64,000 nucleotides of DNA from NCBI RefSeq assembly GCF_014644555.1, contig NZ_BMKX01000001.1:372001-436000 (forward strand), read 5' to 3'. The first letter of the stretch is position 1; every line of letters starts with the position of its first letter. This DNA comes from Glutamicibacter ardleyensis (GTDB lineage Bacteria; Actinomycetota; Actinomycetes; Actinomycetales; Micrococcaceae). The position numbers and the translations under genes are program-made. The notes under the pieces are model-generated. The model worked only from the letters and a program-made list of their open reading frames with translations. It was not told the origin of the DNA and did no database searches. Below are positions 18,472 to 26,934 of the stretch, piece by piece.

Positions 18472-19176
18472 ATGTCAACGAAGTATCGTGAGGACGCCGC
18501 GCGGGAACTCGCCGCGGTGGTCAAAGATGGAATGATCATTGCCGTGGGCGGCTTTGGACTTAGCGGCATTCCCAACCGGCTGATCACCGCACTGCGCGAC
18601 ACTGGTGCCAAAAACCTGACCATTGTTTCCAACAATATGGGCGTCGATGGCAAGGGCTTAGGCGTACTGCTGGAAAACAAGCAGGTGGCCAAGGTGCTCG
18701 CCTCTTATGTAGGGGAAAACAAACTTTTCGCCCAACAATTCCTCAACGGTGATCTTGAGGTCGAATTTGTACCGCAGGGCACGCTCGCCGAACGGCTTCG
18801 TGCAGGAGGCGTGGGAGTACCCGCTTTCTATACCCCCACCGGGGTGGGTACCCCCATCGCCCAAGGCAAAGAGGTGATGGAGTTTGACGGGAAACCAGCC
18901 ATCTTAGAGCGCGGCATCGTCGCGGACATCGCGTTGGTGCGTGCTCATCAGGCCGATAGCGAAGGCAATCTGCGTTACCGGATGACCTCGAAGAACTTCA
19001 ACCCGCTGGTTGCCATGTCCGGTAAGCACACCTTCGCCGAGGCCGAGGAAATCGTCGACGGTTACCTCGACCCGTCCTTGGTGGAAACCCCCGGAATTTT
19101 TGTGAAGACCCTCGTGGACACCGACGACGTCAAAGACATCGAACAGCGCACCGTCCGCCCGAAGCAGGAGGCCTAA
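18472..19176 (+). CDS. scoA: 3-oxoacid CoA-transferase subunit A
   Basis: A 234-residue alpha subunit of a succinyl-CoA:3-oxoacid (or 3-oxoadipate) CoA-transferase. Visible family landmarks: [13 protein letters not shown] at about residues 24-36, then [20 protein letters not shown] and the TGVGT loop. ATG 18472 was chosen because it begins the family N-terminus; the frame is open to 18406. It is followed after 2 bases by subunit B. With the thiolase it would convert a beta-keto acid to its CoA ester and cleave it to acetyl-CoA. PcaI in aromatic catabolism is the alternative identity. Confidence 0.85.
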   Translation: MSTKYREDAARELAAVVKDGMIIAVGGFGLSGIPNRLITALRDTGAKNLTIVSNNMGVDGKGLGVLLENKQVAKVLASYVGENKLFAQQFLNGDLEVEFVPQGTLAERLRAGGVGVPAFYTPTGVGTPIAQGKEVMEFDGKPAILERGIVADIALVRAHQADSEGNLRYRMTSKNFNPLVAMSGKHTFAEAEEIVDGYLDPSLVETPGIFVKTLVDTDDVKDIEQRTVRPKQEA

Positions 19177-19178
19177 CC

Positions 19179-19829
19179 ATGTGGACCAGAGATCAAATGG
19201 CCGCCCTGGCCGCCAGTGAACTAACCGATGGACAGTATGTGAACCTGGGCATCGGCATCCCCACCCTGGTGGCGAATAATCTGCCCGAAGGTGTCTCGGT
19301 GAAGCTGCAAAGCGAAAACGGGTTGCTGGGCATGGGTCCCTTCCCCTTCGAAGGCGAGGAAGACGCCGACCTGATCAACGCGGGCAAGCAGACCGTCACC
19401 ATCCTGCCCGGTGGCAGCTTCTTCGACTCGGCCACCTCCTTCGGCATGATCCGCGGCGGCCATGTGCAGACCGCGATCCTAGGAGCCCTGCAGGTAGCCG
19501 CCAACGGCGACCTGGCCAACTGGACCATCCCGGGCAAACTGGTCAAGGGCATGGGCGGCGCCATGGACCTGGTGGCAGGCACCCCTCGGGTTATTGTGCT
19601 CACCGACCACGTTGCCAAGGACGGAAGCTCCAAGATCGTCGAGTCTTGCGATCTGCCGCTGACCGGGGTGGGGGTTGTGGACCGCATCATTACCGACCGC
19701 GCAGTTTTTGACATCGTTAATGCCACACTGGTGTTGCGTCAGGTCGCACCGGGGGAAACCCCGGAAAGCATCAAGAACATTACCTCAGCGAAATTCACCG
19801 TAGAACTCAAGGAGGACCTCTTAGCATGA
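19179..19829 (+). CDS. scoB: 3-oxoacid CoA-transferase subunit B
   Basis: A 216-residue beta subunit. It carries [12 protein letters not shown] at about residues 46-57, whose Glu is the catalytic residue forming the CoA-thioester in this family, and the [14 protein letters not shown] segment. An excellent AGGAGG precedes the ATG. The stop overlaps the thiolase start (ATGA). Same size as ScoB and PcaJ, which cannot be told apart from sequence alone. Confidence 0.87.
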   Translation: MWTRDQMAALAASELTDGQYVNLGIGIPTLVANNLPEGVSVKLQSENGLLGMGPFPFEGEEDADLINAGKQTVTILPGGSFFDSATSFGMIRGGHVQTAILGALQVAANGDLANWTIPGKLVKGMGGAMDLVAGTPRVIVLTDHVAKDGSSKIVESCDLPLTGVGVVDRIITDRAVFDIVNATLVLRQVAPGETPESIKNITSAKFTVELKEDLLA

Positions 19830-20995
19830 GCGTCAAAATTGTAGGTTACGCACGCACCCCCTTCATGAAATTTAACGGTGCCCTCGCGGCCATCCCCGCC
19901 ACCGAGCTGGGAGCCCACGCCGCCAAGGCCGCGCTGGAACGTGCCGGAGTTGACCCGTCCGAGGTGCAACGCGTTTTTGCCGGCCAGGTGCTCCAGGCCG
20001 GCGCCGGGCAGAATCCTGCGCGGCAGACCTCCATCGGTGCGGGCATCGGGTTGGATGTTCCGGCAATCACGCTGAACGCGGTTTGCCTTTCCGGCGCCGA
20101 GGCGGTGGTGGCAGCCGAACGTTTAATCGCGTCCGGCGAGGTTGACGTGGTCCTGGCAGTCGGCCAGGAATCGATGTCATTGGCCCCGCATGTGCAGCGT
20201 GCCCGCGCCGGCACCAAGTACGGCGCTATCGAAATGATCGACACCCTGGAGTACGACGGGCTCACCGACGCCCACGAGAAGCGCTCCATGGGTGTCTCCA
20301 CCGAGGAACATAACACCTCCTTAAAGCTGGACCGCGCATCCCAGGACACCGTCGCGGCACACTCGCACCAGCGCGCTGCCGCATCGGAAGAATTTTTCGC
20401 CGGCGAAATCGCACCGTTGACCATCACCACCCGCAAGGGCGAGACCGTGCACGGCGCCGATGATGGAATCCGCCCGCAGACCACCGTTGAATCCCTCGGC
20501 GGTTTGCGTGCCGCCTTCGCCAAGGAAGGCACCGTCACCGCGGGTAATTCCTCGCAGATCACCGACGGCGCGGCAGCAATAGTGCTCGCCTCCGACGCGG
20601 CGATCAAACGCCTGGGCCTGAAGCCGATGGCCGAAATCCTGTCCCACGCATTTGTTGCCGGACCGGACCGCACCTTGCACGATCAGCCATCCAACGCGAT
20701 CAACACCGCGCTGGCCAAGGCCGAAGCAAAGGCCGCGGACCTGCAGGTGGTCGAGATCAATGAGGCTTTCGCTGCCGTGGCCGTGCAGTCCACCGCCACC
20801 TTGGGTATCAGCCCCGAGATCGTCAACCCGCACGGCGGGGCGATCGCGCTGGGCCACCCGATCGGGGCTTCCGGTGCACGCATCATCGGCACCCTGGCCC
20901 GTCAGCTCCAGGAGCTCGGCTCCGGATCGCTGGGTGCGGTAGGCATCTGTGGTGGCGGCGGTCAGGGCACCGCGGTAGTACTGCGTTCGCTCTAA
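19826..20995 (+). CDS. Acetyl-CoA C-acetyltransferase (thiolase)
   Basis: A 389-residue degradative/biosynthetic thiolase. Nucleophilic Cys87 lies in [11 protein letters not shown], the His in [16 protein letters not shown], and the second catalytic Cys in GICGGGGQG near the C-terminus. NAVCLSG points to acetoacetyl-CoA thiolases rather than PcaF, where NRLCGSG is usual. This favours acetoacetate/ketone-body use by the operon. AAGGAGG precedes the start. Translationally coupled to scoB. Confidence 0.9.
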   Translation: MSVKIVGYARTPFMKFNGALAAIPATELGAHAAKAALERAGVDPSEVQRVFAGQVLQAGAGQNPARQTSIGAGIGLDVPAITLNAVCLSGAEAVVAAERLIASGEVDVVLAVGQESMSLAPHVQRARAGTKYGAIEMIDTLEYDGLTDAHEKRSMGVSTEEHNTSLKLDRASQDTVAAHSHQRAAASEEFFAGEIAPLTITTRKGETVHGADDGIRPQTTVESLGGLRAAFAKEGTVTAGNSSQITDGAAAIVLASDAAIKRLGLKPMAEILSHAFVAGPDRTLHDQPSNAINTALAKAEAKAADLQVVEINEAFAAVAVQSTATLGISPEIVNPHGGAIALGHPIGASGARIIGTLARQLQELGSGSLGAVGICGGGGQGTAVVLRSL

Positions 20996-21023
20996 TCGCC
21001 CACTGCTCGCGTCGTTGACGCAC

Positions 21024-21056
21024 AAGAACCCACGTTGAAGCTCAACGTGGGTTCTT
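21024..21056. terminator. Intrinsic terminator after thiolase operon
   Basis: Perfect 15-base arms AAGAACCCACGTTGA (21024-21038) and TCAACGTGGGTTCTT (21042-21056) with a 3-base loop, followed by TGCGGTTT. It lies between convergent operons, so it probably works in both directions. Confidence 0.85.
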
Positions 21057-21070
21057 TGCGGTTTATTGTC

Positions 21071-21631
21071 TTAGTGCCACAGCGGCTCGCGAGCCACATG
21101 ATCTGTCAGTAGCTGGGATTCCACGCGCAGCACCTGACCGTTAGGCACCCACTGATGACGAGTTCCGTGCAAGGCACTGAGCACCGAACGGATCAGCGAG
21201 CCGTGGCTGACCACCACCACACGCTGTCCCGGGTGCTGCACACTAATCTTGAACAACACGTTGATGGCGCGTTCCACCAGATGTTCTTCGCTCTCCCCTA
21301 AATCCATCAGGCGTCGCACATTGTCCTCGCTCAACCCGGTGACGACGGTGCCCTCCGCGTCGCCGTAATCGCGCTCCATCAGTTCCGGAAACTCTTGCAC
21401 GCGCGGAGCTCCGAGCAGATCCGCGATGATCTGCGCGGATTGGCGGGCACGGAAAAGCGGCGAAGAAACCACCACATCCCAGGGGCCGGTTCCGGCAAGT
21501 TCCATTGCCGCTGCGGCTGCCTGTCGACGTCCGGTCTCATTCATCGGCAGGTCGCTGCGCCCTTGCAAGCGTCCTGCCCGGTTCGATTCGGTTTCTCCGT
21601 GCCTCACGAAGATGATTTCTGCTGCATTCAT
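21071..21631 (-). CDS. Histidine phosphatase (phosphoglycerate mutase-like)
   Basis: A 186-residue histidine-phosphatase-superfamily enzyme. RHGETESNRAGRLQGRSD near residues 10-27 gives the catalytic RHG; later VVSHGSLIRSV supplies the second catalytic His. Length fits broad-specificity phosphatases (PhoE/CobC-like) rather than glycolytic mutase. Third gene of an operon of three phosphatases; its ATG overlaps the upstream stop by 4 bases. Substrate unknown. Confidence 0.85.
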   Translation of the reverse strand: MNAAEIIFVRHGETESNRAGRLQGRSDLPMNETGRRQAAAAAMELAGTGPWDVVVSSPLFRARQSAQIIADLLGAPRVQEFPELMERDYGDAEGTVVTGLSEDNVRRLMDLGESEEHLVERAINVLFKISVQHPGQRVVVVSHGSLIRSVLSALHGTRHQWVPNGQVLRVESQLLTDHVAREPLWH

Positions 21632-22488
21632 GGTGTTCTGCCTTTCGAATGCGCCGGAATTCTGGCGCGTGTTGCGTTTTTAGTGGTGCTTGCCTGCTGG
21701 TTTTTGGGTTTCCGTGATCCGTGGCGCACCGGGATCGGGGTGCTGCTCATCGAGTGCGAATCGATATGGTGCAGCGAGAACCACGAGCCTTCCGGCCCGC
21801 TAAGAATCTGTTGCGGTGCGTAGACGTCGGTGTTGTACGAGGTCGCCGGCGCCTGGTAGACGTTGGTGCCCTTGAGCTGTCCCACGCCGGCCTGATGGAA
21901 ATGCCCGCAGAGGATGCCGCGCACGTCACTGCCGCTGAGCACCAGTGCGAGCTCCTCGGGATTCGCCAGCCCGCGTCCGATCATGTGCGCATTGAGGGAA
22001 TCCACCGGCGGGTGGTGCAAGGCAATGAGCGAACCGCGCGGTGCCGGGACCCGCAGCAGGCCCGAGAGCCACTGCAGCTGTTCCATGTCCAGCCGCCCCT
22101 GGGATTCGCGATATCCGCCGCTGTCCAACCCGATGATGCGCAGCCCGTTGATCTCGTGGACGGTGTTTGCGATGCGTGGTCCGGTCGAGAGCCGGTACAC
22201 GTTGAATGCCTCGTTGATTGAATCCTGCGGGTCGTGGTTGCCAGGCACGGTGATGATCGGGCAGCCGAGCTTGTCCTGGAACTTGGCGAAGAGCTTGGCC
22301 GCCCGGCCGTGGATCGGCGCCCCGCGGTCGGCGATATCCCCGGTCACCACCACCACGTCGGGATTAAAATGCTTGGCCGAATGCAGTGCCGCACGCAACC
22401 GTGCCCATGCGTCGATGGTGCCGTGCAGCAGTTTTCCCTCGGCACACAGGTGCGGGTCGCTCAGCTGCACCACGGTGAGCTTTTTCAT
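21628..22488 (-). CDS. Calcineurin-like metallophosphoesterase (CpdA-like)
   Basis: A 286-residue dinuclear metallophosphoesterase. The metal-binding motifs appear in order: DPH (Asp11, His13), GDIAD (Asp51), GNHD (Asn84, His85), LHHPP and GHFHQ. This pattern matches the CpdA/Rv0805 class III phosphodiesterases, so cyclic-nucleotide hydrolysis is possible. The C-terminal tail of about 35 residues is basic and Ser/Thr-rich. Overlaps both neighbours in the operon by 4 bases. Confidence 0.85.
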   Translation of the reverse strand: MKKLTVVQLSDPHLCAEGKLLHGTIDAWARLRAALHSAKHFNPDVVVVTGDIADRGAPIHGRAAKLFAKFQDKLGCPIITVPGNHDPQDSINEAFNVYRLSTGPRIANTVHEINGLRIIGLDSGGYRESQGRLDMEQLQWLSGLLRVPAPRGSLIALHHPPVDSLNAHMIGRGLANPEELALVLSGSDVRGILCGHFHQAGVGQLKGTNVYQAPATSYNTDVYAPQQILSGPEGSWFSLHHIDSHSMSSTPIPVRHGSRKPKNQQASTTKNATRARIPAHSKGRTP

Positions 22489-23147
22489 GAGCTGGCCACC
22501 AGCGGCCGCACAGTTCTTGCTCTGGCATGGGTGCCTAGCTCCAGCAGCCTGTGGAGTTCGGCCCCGGTCAGCCCCTTGCTCAGCAGGTAGCCGGTCACCG
22601 AGCCATAGCTTTCAACCAGCCAGTCCAGGGTGCCATTCAGGGTATTCGCGACGTGGCCGGGCAGACCATAGCCCGGTTCACGAACCGCCGACGCGAAGTC
22701 GGCGATGATCAGCTCACGCGCAACTCCCATCGCTTCGAGCAGCAGCGCGATCACCAGCCCGGTGCGTTTTCCACCGCTCTGGCAGACCACCGCGGTGTTT
22801 CCCTCCGCCGGCTGCGCGATCACCCGAAGCGCCGCCACCAGGCGTGCCCCGCGGCCATCGAGCAACAACCGCTGGTTCTGGCTCAGCGTCCGATCGCTAG
22901 GGTTCTGCCCGCAATAGAGCGGGATCCCCCGGTAGCGCAGCCCGGCAATGTCCCCCAGCGGTTCGTGCGGAATTTCGCGTGGTTCACGCAGATCGATCAG
23001 CGTAGTGATTCCCCGCAGGCGTAGCTGTCCGGCGTACGCAGCGTCCGTGGTTTGCGGGGCCACACCCCGGTAGATGGTCTTTGTTCCGAACCCCGGAACC
23101 GGGCGCAGGCTCATGAGTTCGGCAGCTGCGACCTGTACTGGTGACAT
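22485..23147 (-). CDS. Tyrosine/lipid-phosphatase-like protein (PtpB family)
   Basis: A 220-residue protein of the PtpB/Y_phosphatase3 type. It begins with the FGTKTIYRGVAP element and has TLIDLREPREI, both typical. The P-loop is CQSGGKR with nucleophile Cys122 and Arg128, satisfying Cx5R. It departs from the usual HCxxGKDRTG: the His before the Cys is Val and the KD pair is GK. The enzyme may therefore differ in activity. GGGGAG precedes the ATG. First gene of the three-phosphatase operon. Confidence 0.8.
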   Translation of the reverse strand: MSPVQVAAAELMSLRPVPGFGTKTIYRGVAPQTTDAAYAGQLRLRGITTLIDLREPREIPHEPLGDIAGLRYRGIPLYCGQNPSDRTLSQNQRLLLDGRGARLVAALRVIAQPAEGNTAVVCQSGGKRTGLVIALLLEAMGVARELIIADFASAVREPGYGLPGHVANTLNGTLDWLVESYGSVTGYLLSKGLTGAELHRLLELGTHARARTVRPLVASS

Positions 23148-23400
23148 CGTGCTCCCCTAGCCTCGATTCCTTCCGCAATGCTTTCCCACCATTGCACCGC
23201 AGTGGGTTGGACAGCAGATGAACGATGGGCCACCACGTCATGAACCTCCCGGGAAAAACGGATAATCCAGCCAGTTTTGCGCCCGTTGAGCCGGTTTTCA
23301 GCATATTCGCCCGGCTCCGGTGTCCGTTGTGAACGGCAAGTAGGCTCCAAAACGACTAACCTTGAGAGCAAGAGTGTTCATTTCCCAAGGAGTTAAACTC

Positions 23401-24351
23401 ATGACCGGCAGCAAAGTCGTAGCCTTTGGCCATTTCCAGCCTGAGCGCATCGTGCCCAACACCGAGTTGGAAACGCTGGTCGAGACCAGCGACGAGTGGA
23501 TTACCCGCCGCGTAGGGATTCAGGAGCGCCGCTGGGGCACCGGCGTCGAGACCGTTGATTCGATGGCGATCAAGGCCGCAAAGATGGCCTTGGACAACGC
23601 CGCGGACATCAACGCCGAAGACATCGACCTGGTCATCGTCGCGACCTGCACCGCGACGGATCGCACCCCTCATATGGCCGCCCGCGTGGCCCTGGGCCTC
23701 GGCATGGATCAGGGGCCGGCCACCATGGACCTGAATGCCGCCTGCTCCGGGTTCGCCCATGCGGTAGGCATGGCTCAGGGTGCGATCGCCGCCGGCAGTT
23801 CCACCAAGGCACTGGTTATCGGCTCCGAGATGCTCACCGATTTCACCGACTTCACCGACCGCAGCACCTGCGTGCTGACCGCGGACGGCGCCGGGGCGTT
23901 CATCATCACCGCCTCCCAGACCGCAGAAATTTCCCCGGTGGTTTGGGGGTCGGTTCCTTCGCTGTCCGATGCGGTACGCATCGAGGCGGACAATGACATG
24001 AAGTTCGCGCAGAACGGGCAGAGCGTTTACCGCTGGACCGTCACCCAGCTGCCGAAGATCGCATCGAAGATCATCGACCGTGCGGGAATGAAGCCAGAAG
24101 AGCTGGACGCGATCATCTTGCACCAGGCTAATCTGCGCATCATCGAGCCCTTGGCGGAGAAGATCGGCGCACCCAACGCCCGCGTGGCCACCGACGTGGT
24201 CTACTCCGGCAATACCTCGGCCGCCTCGATGCCGCTGGCGCTGTCCAAGCTGATGGCCTCCGATGAGCCGCTGGCCTCGGGCGATAAGGCTCTGCTCTTC
24301 GCCTTCGGCGGCGGACTGTCCTACGCCGGACAGATCATCACCATTCCCTAA
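23401..24351 (+). CDS. Beta-ketoacyl-ACP synthase III-like (FabH family)
   Basis: A 316-residue thiolase-fold condensing enzyme. The catalytic triad is complete: Cys115 in NAACSGFAH, His241 in LHQANLRII and Asn271 in YSGNTSAAS. DEWITRRVGIQERRW near the N-terminus is the FabH signature. It starts acyl chains from acyl-CoA and malonyl-ACP. AAGGAG precedes ATG 23401. No fatty-acid synthase genes are adjacent, so it may be a stand-alone paralogue serving branched-chain primers or another condensation; its role is not fixed by context. Confidence 0.87.
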   Translation: MTGSKVVAFGHFQPERIVPNTELETLVETSDEWITRRVGIQERRWGTGVETVDSMAIKAAKMALDNAADINAEDIDLVIVATCTATDRTPHMAARVALGLGMDQGPATMDLNAACSGFAHAVGMAQGAIAAGSSTKALVIGSEMLTDFTDFTDRSTCVLTADGAGAFIITASQTAEISPVVWGSVPSLSDAVRIEADNDMKFAQNGQSVYRWTVTQLPKIASKIIDRAGMKPEELDAIILHQANLRIIEPLAEKIGAPNARVATDVVYSGNTSAASMPLALSKLMASDEPLASGDKALLFAFGGGLSYAGQIITIP

Positions 24352-24365
24352 GCGCAGACGGTACA

Positions 24366-24401
24366 GGGAGGATGCACGGGCTTGAGCCCGCGCATCCTCC
24401 C
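24366..24401. terminator. Terminator after KAS III gene
   Basis: Arms GGGAGGATGC (24366-24375) and GCATCCTCCC (24392-24401) pair perfectly, enclosing an inner CGGGC/GCCCG stem. A short T-containing sequence follows. It marks the left edge of the lower-GC island. Confidence 0.75.
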
Positions 24402-25476
24402 TTAAGCTGAGTATTCGATGCATCTTCGGCCCTATTTCACGCGTCCTACGACCCTTGGTGTTCCGTTCTCCCCAGAGCATCTAAACCGCCGCACGAAGGT
24501 ATAACAGCCAGCGGCCTGGTTCCTCCGAACGCGCGGTGATGCTAGCCGCTGAGTTCTTCTATATCCAAGATCCGCGATCGCACAGCACGTGATCTTTTCT
24601 GCAGTAGTCGATTTTCTCCACGGCAGCAAAGGCAAAAGACCGCTTCCCGCGCAGGACCCGCCTCAAGTCCCAGTAGTCTGTCGAGCCAAGTCTGCGCGGA
24701 TCCGAATCCAGCCGTTTTCCTCCCCTAGACGATGGCTTCCCCTTGTAGGCATCCACGTTGACCTGAATCATGCAATGAGATTCGAAGGTCGGTCTCCGTT
24801 CGGTCTATAAATTGAGCACCAGGAGTCCGGTTCAAGCGAACTCGTCAACACCTTTGAAACCGGTTACGACCTGCAAACCATCAGGTCAACACACTTCAAC
24901 CAAGCGTCGTGGCGCTAAAGCTTGGACCATGAAACAGTCAATCCACTTTGTTGGCCCCCTCGACACTGCGGCTTTAGCGCACTGGCCCAGGCCTGATGCG
25001 GCCTGAACCTAATCCATCTGGGGATTTTCAGTCTGGGGTATCTCCTTGCCTGTTACCAGTCGATATATCCTCCACGGGCAGCAAATCTGCGCTTATGCAT
25101 TCGGCAGGTGGAACCTCAAGGATGCGCTGGCCCTCGCTTCTTCGGAATTACCCTAAGCCAAGATTCGTCGCGGATAAGCACTTTCCAAAGAGAAGTCCCA
25201 GCCTAAAGGGGCCCAGATCCTCAATAAAGGCGTGGAGTAATTTCACACCCGTGGTTACATGTTCCATTTGACCCGATAGTTCATCCATTTTTCGGACGCA
25301 AGGGTCACATCACCTTGTCGCTCCGGTCTTTGTAAAAAGAGATAAGAACTGTTCTAAAAGATTCGTTTCTCGCCTTTTGAGACTTTGGAATGCCCTCGGC
25401 AAGAGCTTCTTCGACACGAGGAACGGCACACATGGAATATCTATTTTATCGTTCCACCGCAAGATAGAGTCTAAAA
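24402..25476. other. About 1.1 kb without a supportable gene
   Basis: No open frame longer than about 90 codons and none with a recognisable domain or RBS. The stretch becomes AT-richer rightward. Short frames on both strands, for example 24559-24771 on the minus strand and 24996-25271 on the plus strand, show no motif I know. The region may hold decayed mobile or accessory DNA at the edge of the island; I cannot show that. Confidence 0.4.
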
Positions 25477-25530
25477 GATGTGCTTGACATCACATTCCAG
25501 CAATGGAAGTGTGACTCTTGTACAAATGCT
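25477..25530 (+). promoter_or_regulatory. Candidate promoter/operator of the RiPP-like operon
   Basis: TTGACA at 25484-25489 is a consensus -35. It lies inside the palindrome GATGT-N5-ACATC (25477-25491). A second imperfect repeat, CACATTCC and GGAAGTGTG, follows at 25491-25513. No convincing -10 sits 17-18 bases downstream, and TACAAA at 25521 is too far for this -35. The overlap suggests a repressor site, but the promoter assignment is weak. Confidence 0.35.
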
Positions 25531-25584
25531 GTTCCGAATAAGAGCTAGTCGAACATGCATTCATCCAAAGAAAGCGAGCGCACC

Positions 25585-25707
25585 ATGAGTAATTCTTTTG
25601 ACACCGCTACGACGATTGAGCAGTCCATAGAGATCGAAGATCTAATAATTACCGATGAAGATCTAATGGACGTACAACTTCGGGCTCGAATGGATGTCGG
25701 CCACTAA
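25585..25707 (+). CDS. Candidate RiPP precursor peptide (40 aa)
   Basis: A 40-residue ORF from ATG, with the purine-rich AAAGAAAG about 10 bases upstream. Residues 1-30 are strongly acidic and Ser/Thr-rich, with two similar blocks, IEIEDLI and ITDEDLM, as in a leader helix. The last 12 residues, DVQLRARMDVGH, carry all of the positive charge: Arg33, Arg35 and His40, plus Asp37. Arg, His and Asp are residues known to be modified by JmjC-type hydroxylases, and Arg is the substrate of peptide arginases. No GG or other leader-cleavage motif is visible. It lies 66 bases before the oxygenase operon, separated by a hairpin. Function is inferred from size, charge layout and neighbours. Confidence 0.6.
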   Translation: MSNSFDTATTIEQSIEIEDLIITDEDLMDVQLRARMDVGH

Positions 25708-25718
25708 GCCAGTTTCAT

Positions 25719-25756
25719 CAATCCAGCCTCGGTCGCAGAATACCGAGGCTGGATTG
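25719..25756 (+). terminator. Strong hairpin between precursor and first modifying gene
   Basis: Arms CAATCCAGCCTCGGT (25719-25733) and ACCGAGGCTGGATTG (25742-25756) pair perfectly over 15 bases with an 8-base loop; G-U and A-U pairs could extend it by two. There is no U tract after it. It probably acts as a partial terminator or mRNA stabiliser that keeps the peptide message more abundant than that of the enzymes. Confidence 0.6.
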
Positions 25757-25773
25757 GTTCGAGAAAGTACAGG

Positions 25774-26934
25774 ATGACGACGATTAAAAACGATGCTTGG
25801 TCTCGGTTTGCACAAGAGCATGGGCCGGACTTTGCAACAGTGGAGTACATTTCCTCGCTTGTTACTGCACCCGAAGCAATAGCCGGCACGATCGGTCATT
25901 CACTAATGAATGCGACTGATCCCCGCGTGCATGAAGCCATAGGACTCCCCCGGATAAGGGTTTTCGGCCCTTCTCAGCTAGATTATGAGGCCTCAGAAGC
26001 AGTAGTACATTCCAAATACGATGGCTCCAATCTGGTCGAATGGCTACAAGCAGTTACGGGCCGGAAGGATGTGTGCGCCGCGTTCAATGGAGTGGAGACG
26101 TGGTCGTCAAAAATTCGTTCCACCATCTATCGAAGTATTGTTGAGCCGATGGTCACGGCCTGTGGTGTTCCTCCGCGAGGATTAGACTTTTATTCCTTTA
26201 TTGCAGTGTCCGGGTTCACTCCCTTTGGCATACATTCGGATCCCGAACCGTCATTTATTTTCCATTTGGGTCCAAGCACAAAAACTGTGTGGGTTTGGGA
26301 AAATGACACTTTGCCGAAATTACCGGATAATCGTGAGATCAGCCTCCATACAGATAAATATCTGAAGTCTGCCGATCATGAGTTCACCCTCAGTCCTGGA
26401 GATTTCTTATGCATACCCGCAGGTCGTTTTCATCTATTCCGAAACAATGGACCGGCCGTCTTTCTAGGAATGTCTTACTATCGGGAGGATAACCACGACG
26501 AACTGCTTCAAGCAATTTCAACCTTGGTCCGCCGCTCGGAAAATCAACAAGACCTGGCGAATACGGCGCTGGTTGCCGCTAGCAATGGTGAAATCCATCG
26601 TGAACTGGATCGCCGTCAATCTCAACGTTTAAGTAGGGGCCATTTAGGACCCTATCGGATATTGCCAGTTGAACTCTTCAACGTCGATCTGCCCGCTGAA
26701 TGCCTAGATGTTCCTTTCGCTGTCAATAACAACCAAATTTCGGTCATGGGCCAGAGTATTTCGGTACCAGAGAGTATCTCAGATGAAGATATCTCTCGCT
26801 TTTTCCAACCGGGAAAAGTGCTCCGGGCTGTCGATCTTCAAAAACTAACGGATAATCCTTCCGAGGGGAACGCTCTCTTTATTGCATTACTACGTGTGGG
26901 CGCGACCTTCCAGACTACTGAGGCAGGTTCATGA
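25774..26934 (+). CDS. JmjC/cupin-type Fe(II)/2-oxoglutarate oxygenase 1
   Basis: A 386-residue protein. The facial triad reads HSD at His154 and Asp156, with the distal His220 in PGDFLCIPAGRFH; Lys170 is placed to bind 2-oxoglutarate. JmjC oxygenases of this kind hydroxylate protein side chains such as Arg, His, Asp or Asn. Residues about 300-386 look like a separate winged-helix-like domain (AVNNNQISVMGQSISVPES), as in ribosomal oxygenases YcfD, MINA53 and NO66. First gene of the overlapping operon, starting at ATG 25774 after GAGAAAG. Lower GC than the flanks. Likely modifies the 40-residue peptide; residue and stereochemistry unknown. Confidence 0.75.
   Translation: MTTIKNDAWSRFAQEHGPDFATVEYISSLVTAPEAIAGTIGHSLMNATDPRVHEAIGLPRIRVFGPSQLDYEASEAVVHSKYDGSNLVEWLQAVTGRKDVCAAFNGVETWSSKIRSTIYRSIVEPMVTACGVPPRGLDFYSFIAVSGFTPFGIHSDPEPSFIFHLGPSTKTVWVWENDTLPKLPDNREISLHTDKYLKSADHEFTLSPGDFLCIPAGRFHLFRNNGPAVFLGMSYYREDNHDELLQAISTLVRRSENQQDLANTALVAASNGEIHRELDRRQSQRLSRGHLGPYRILPVELFNVDLPAECLDVPFAVNNNQISVMGQSISVPESISDEDISRFFQPGKVLRAVDLQKLTDNPSEGNALFIALLRVGATFQTTEAGS

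Noticed and set aside
23356-24480. 374-codon minus-strand frame opposite the KAS III gene
   Set aside because: Shadow frame; Gly/His/Arg-rich translation with no domain, while the plus strand has a full catalytic triad.
24559-24771. 70-codon minus-strand frame considered as a transposase remnant
   Set aside because: No DDE motif or terminal inverted repeats were found, and I could not match it to any IS family.
25390-25467. 25-codon plus-strand frame starting MPSARASS, considered as a second precursor peptide
   Set aside because: No resemblance to the acidic precursor, a poor RBS and no adjacent hairpin.
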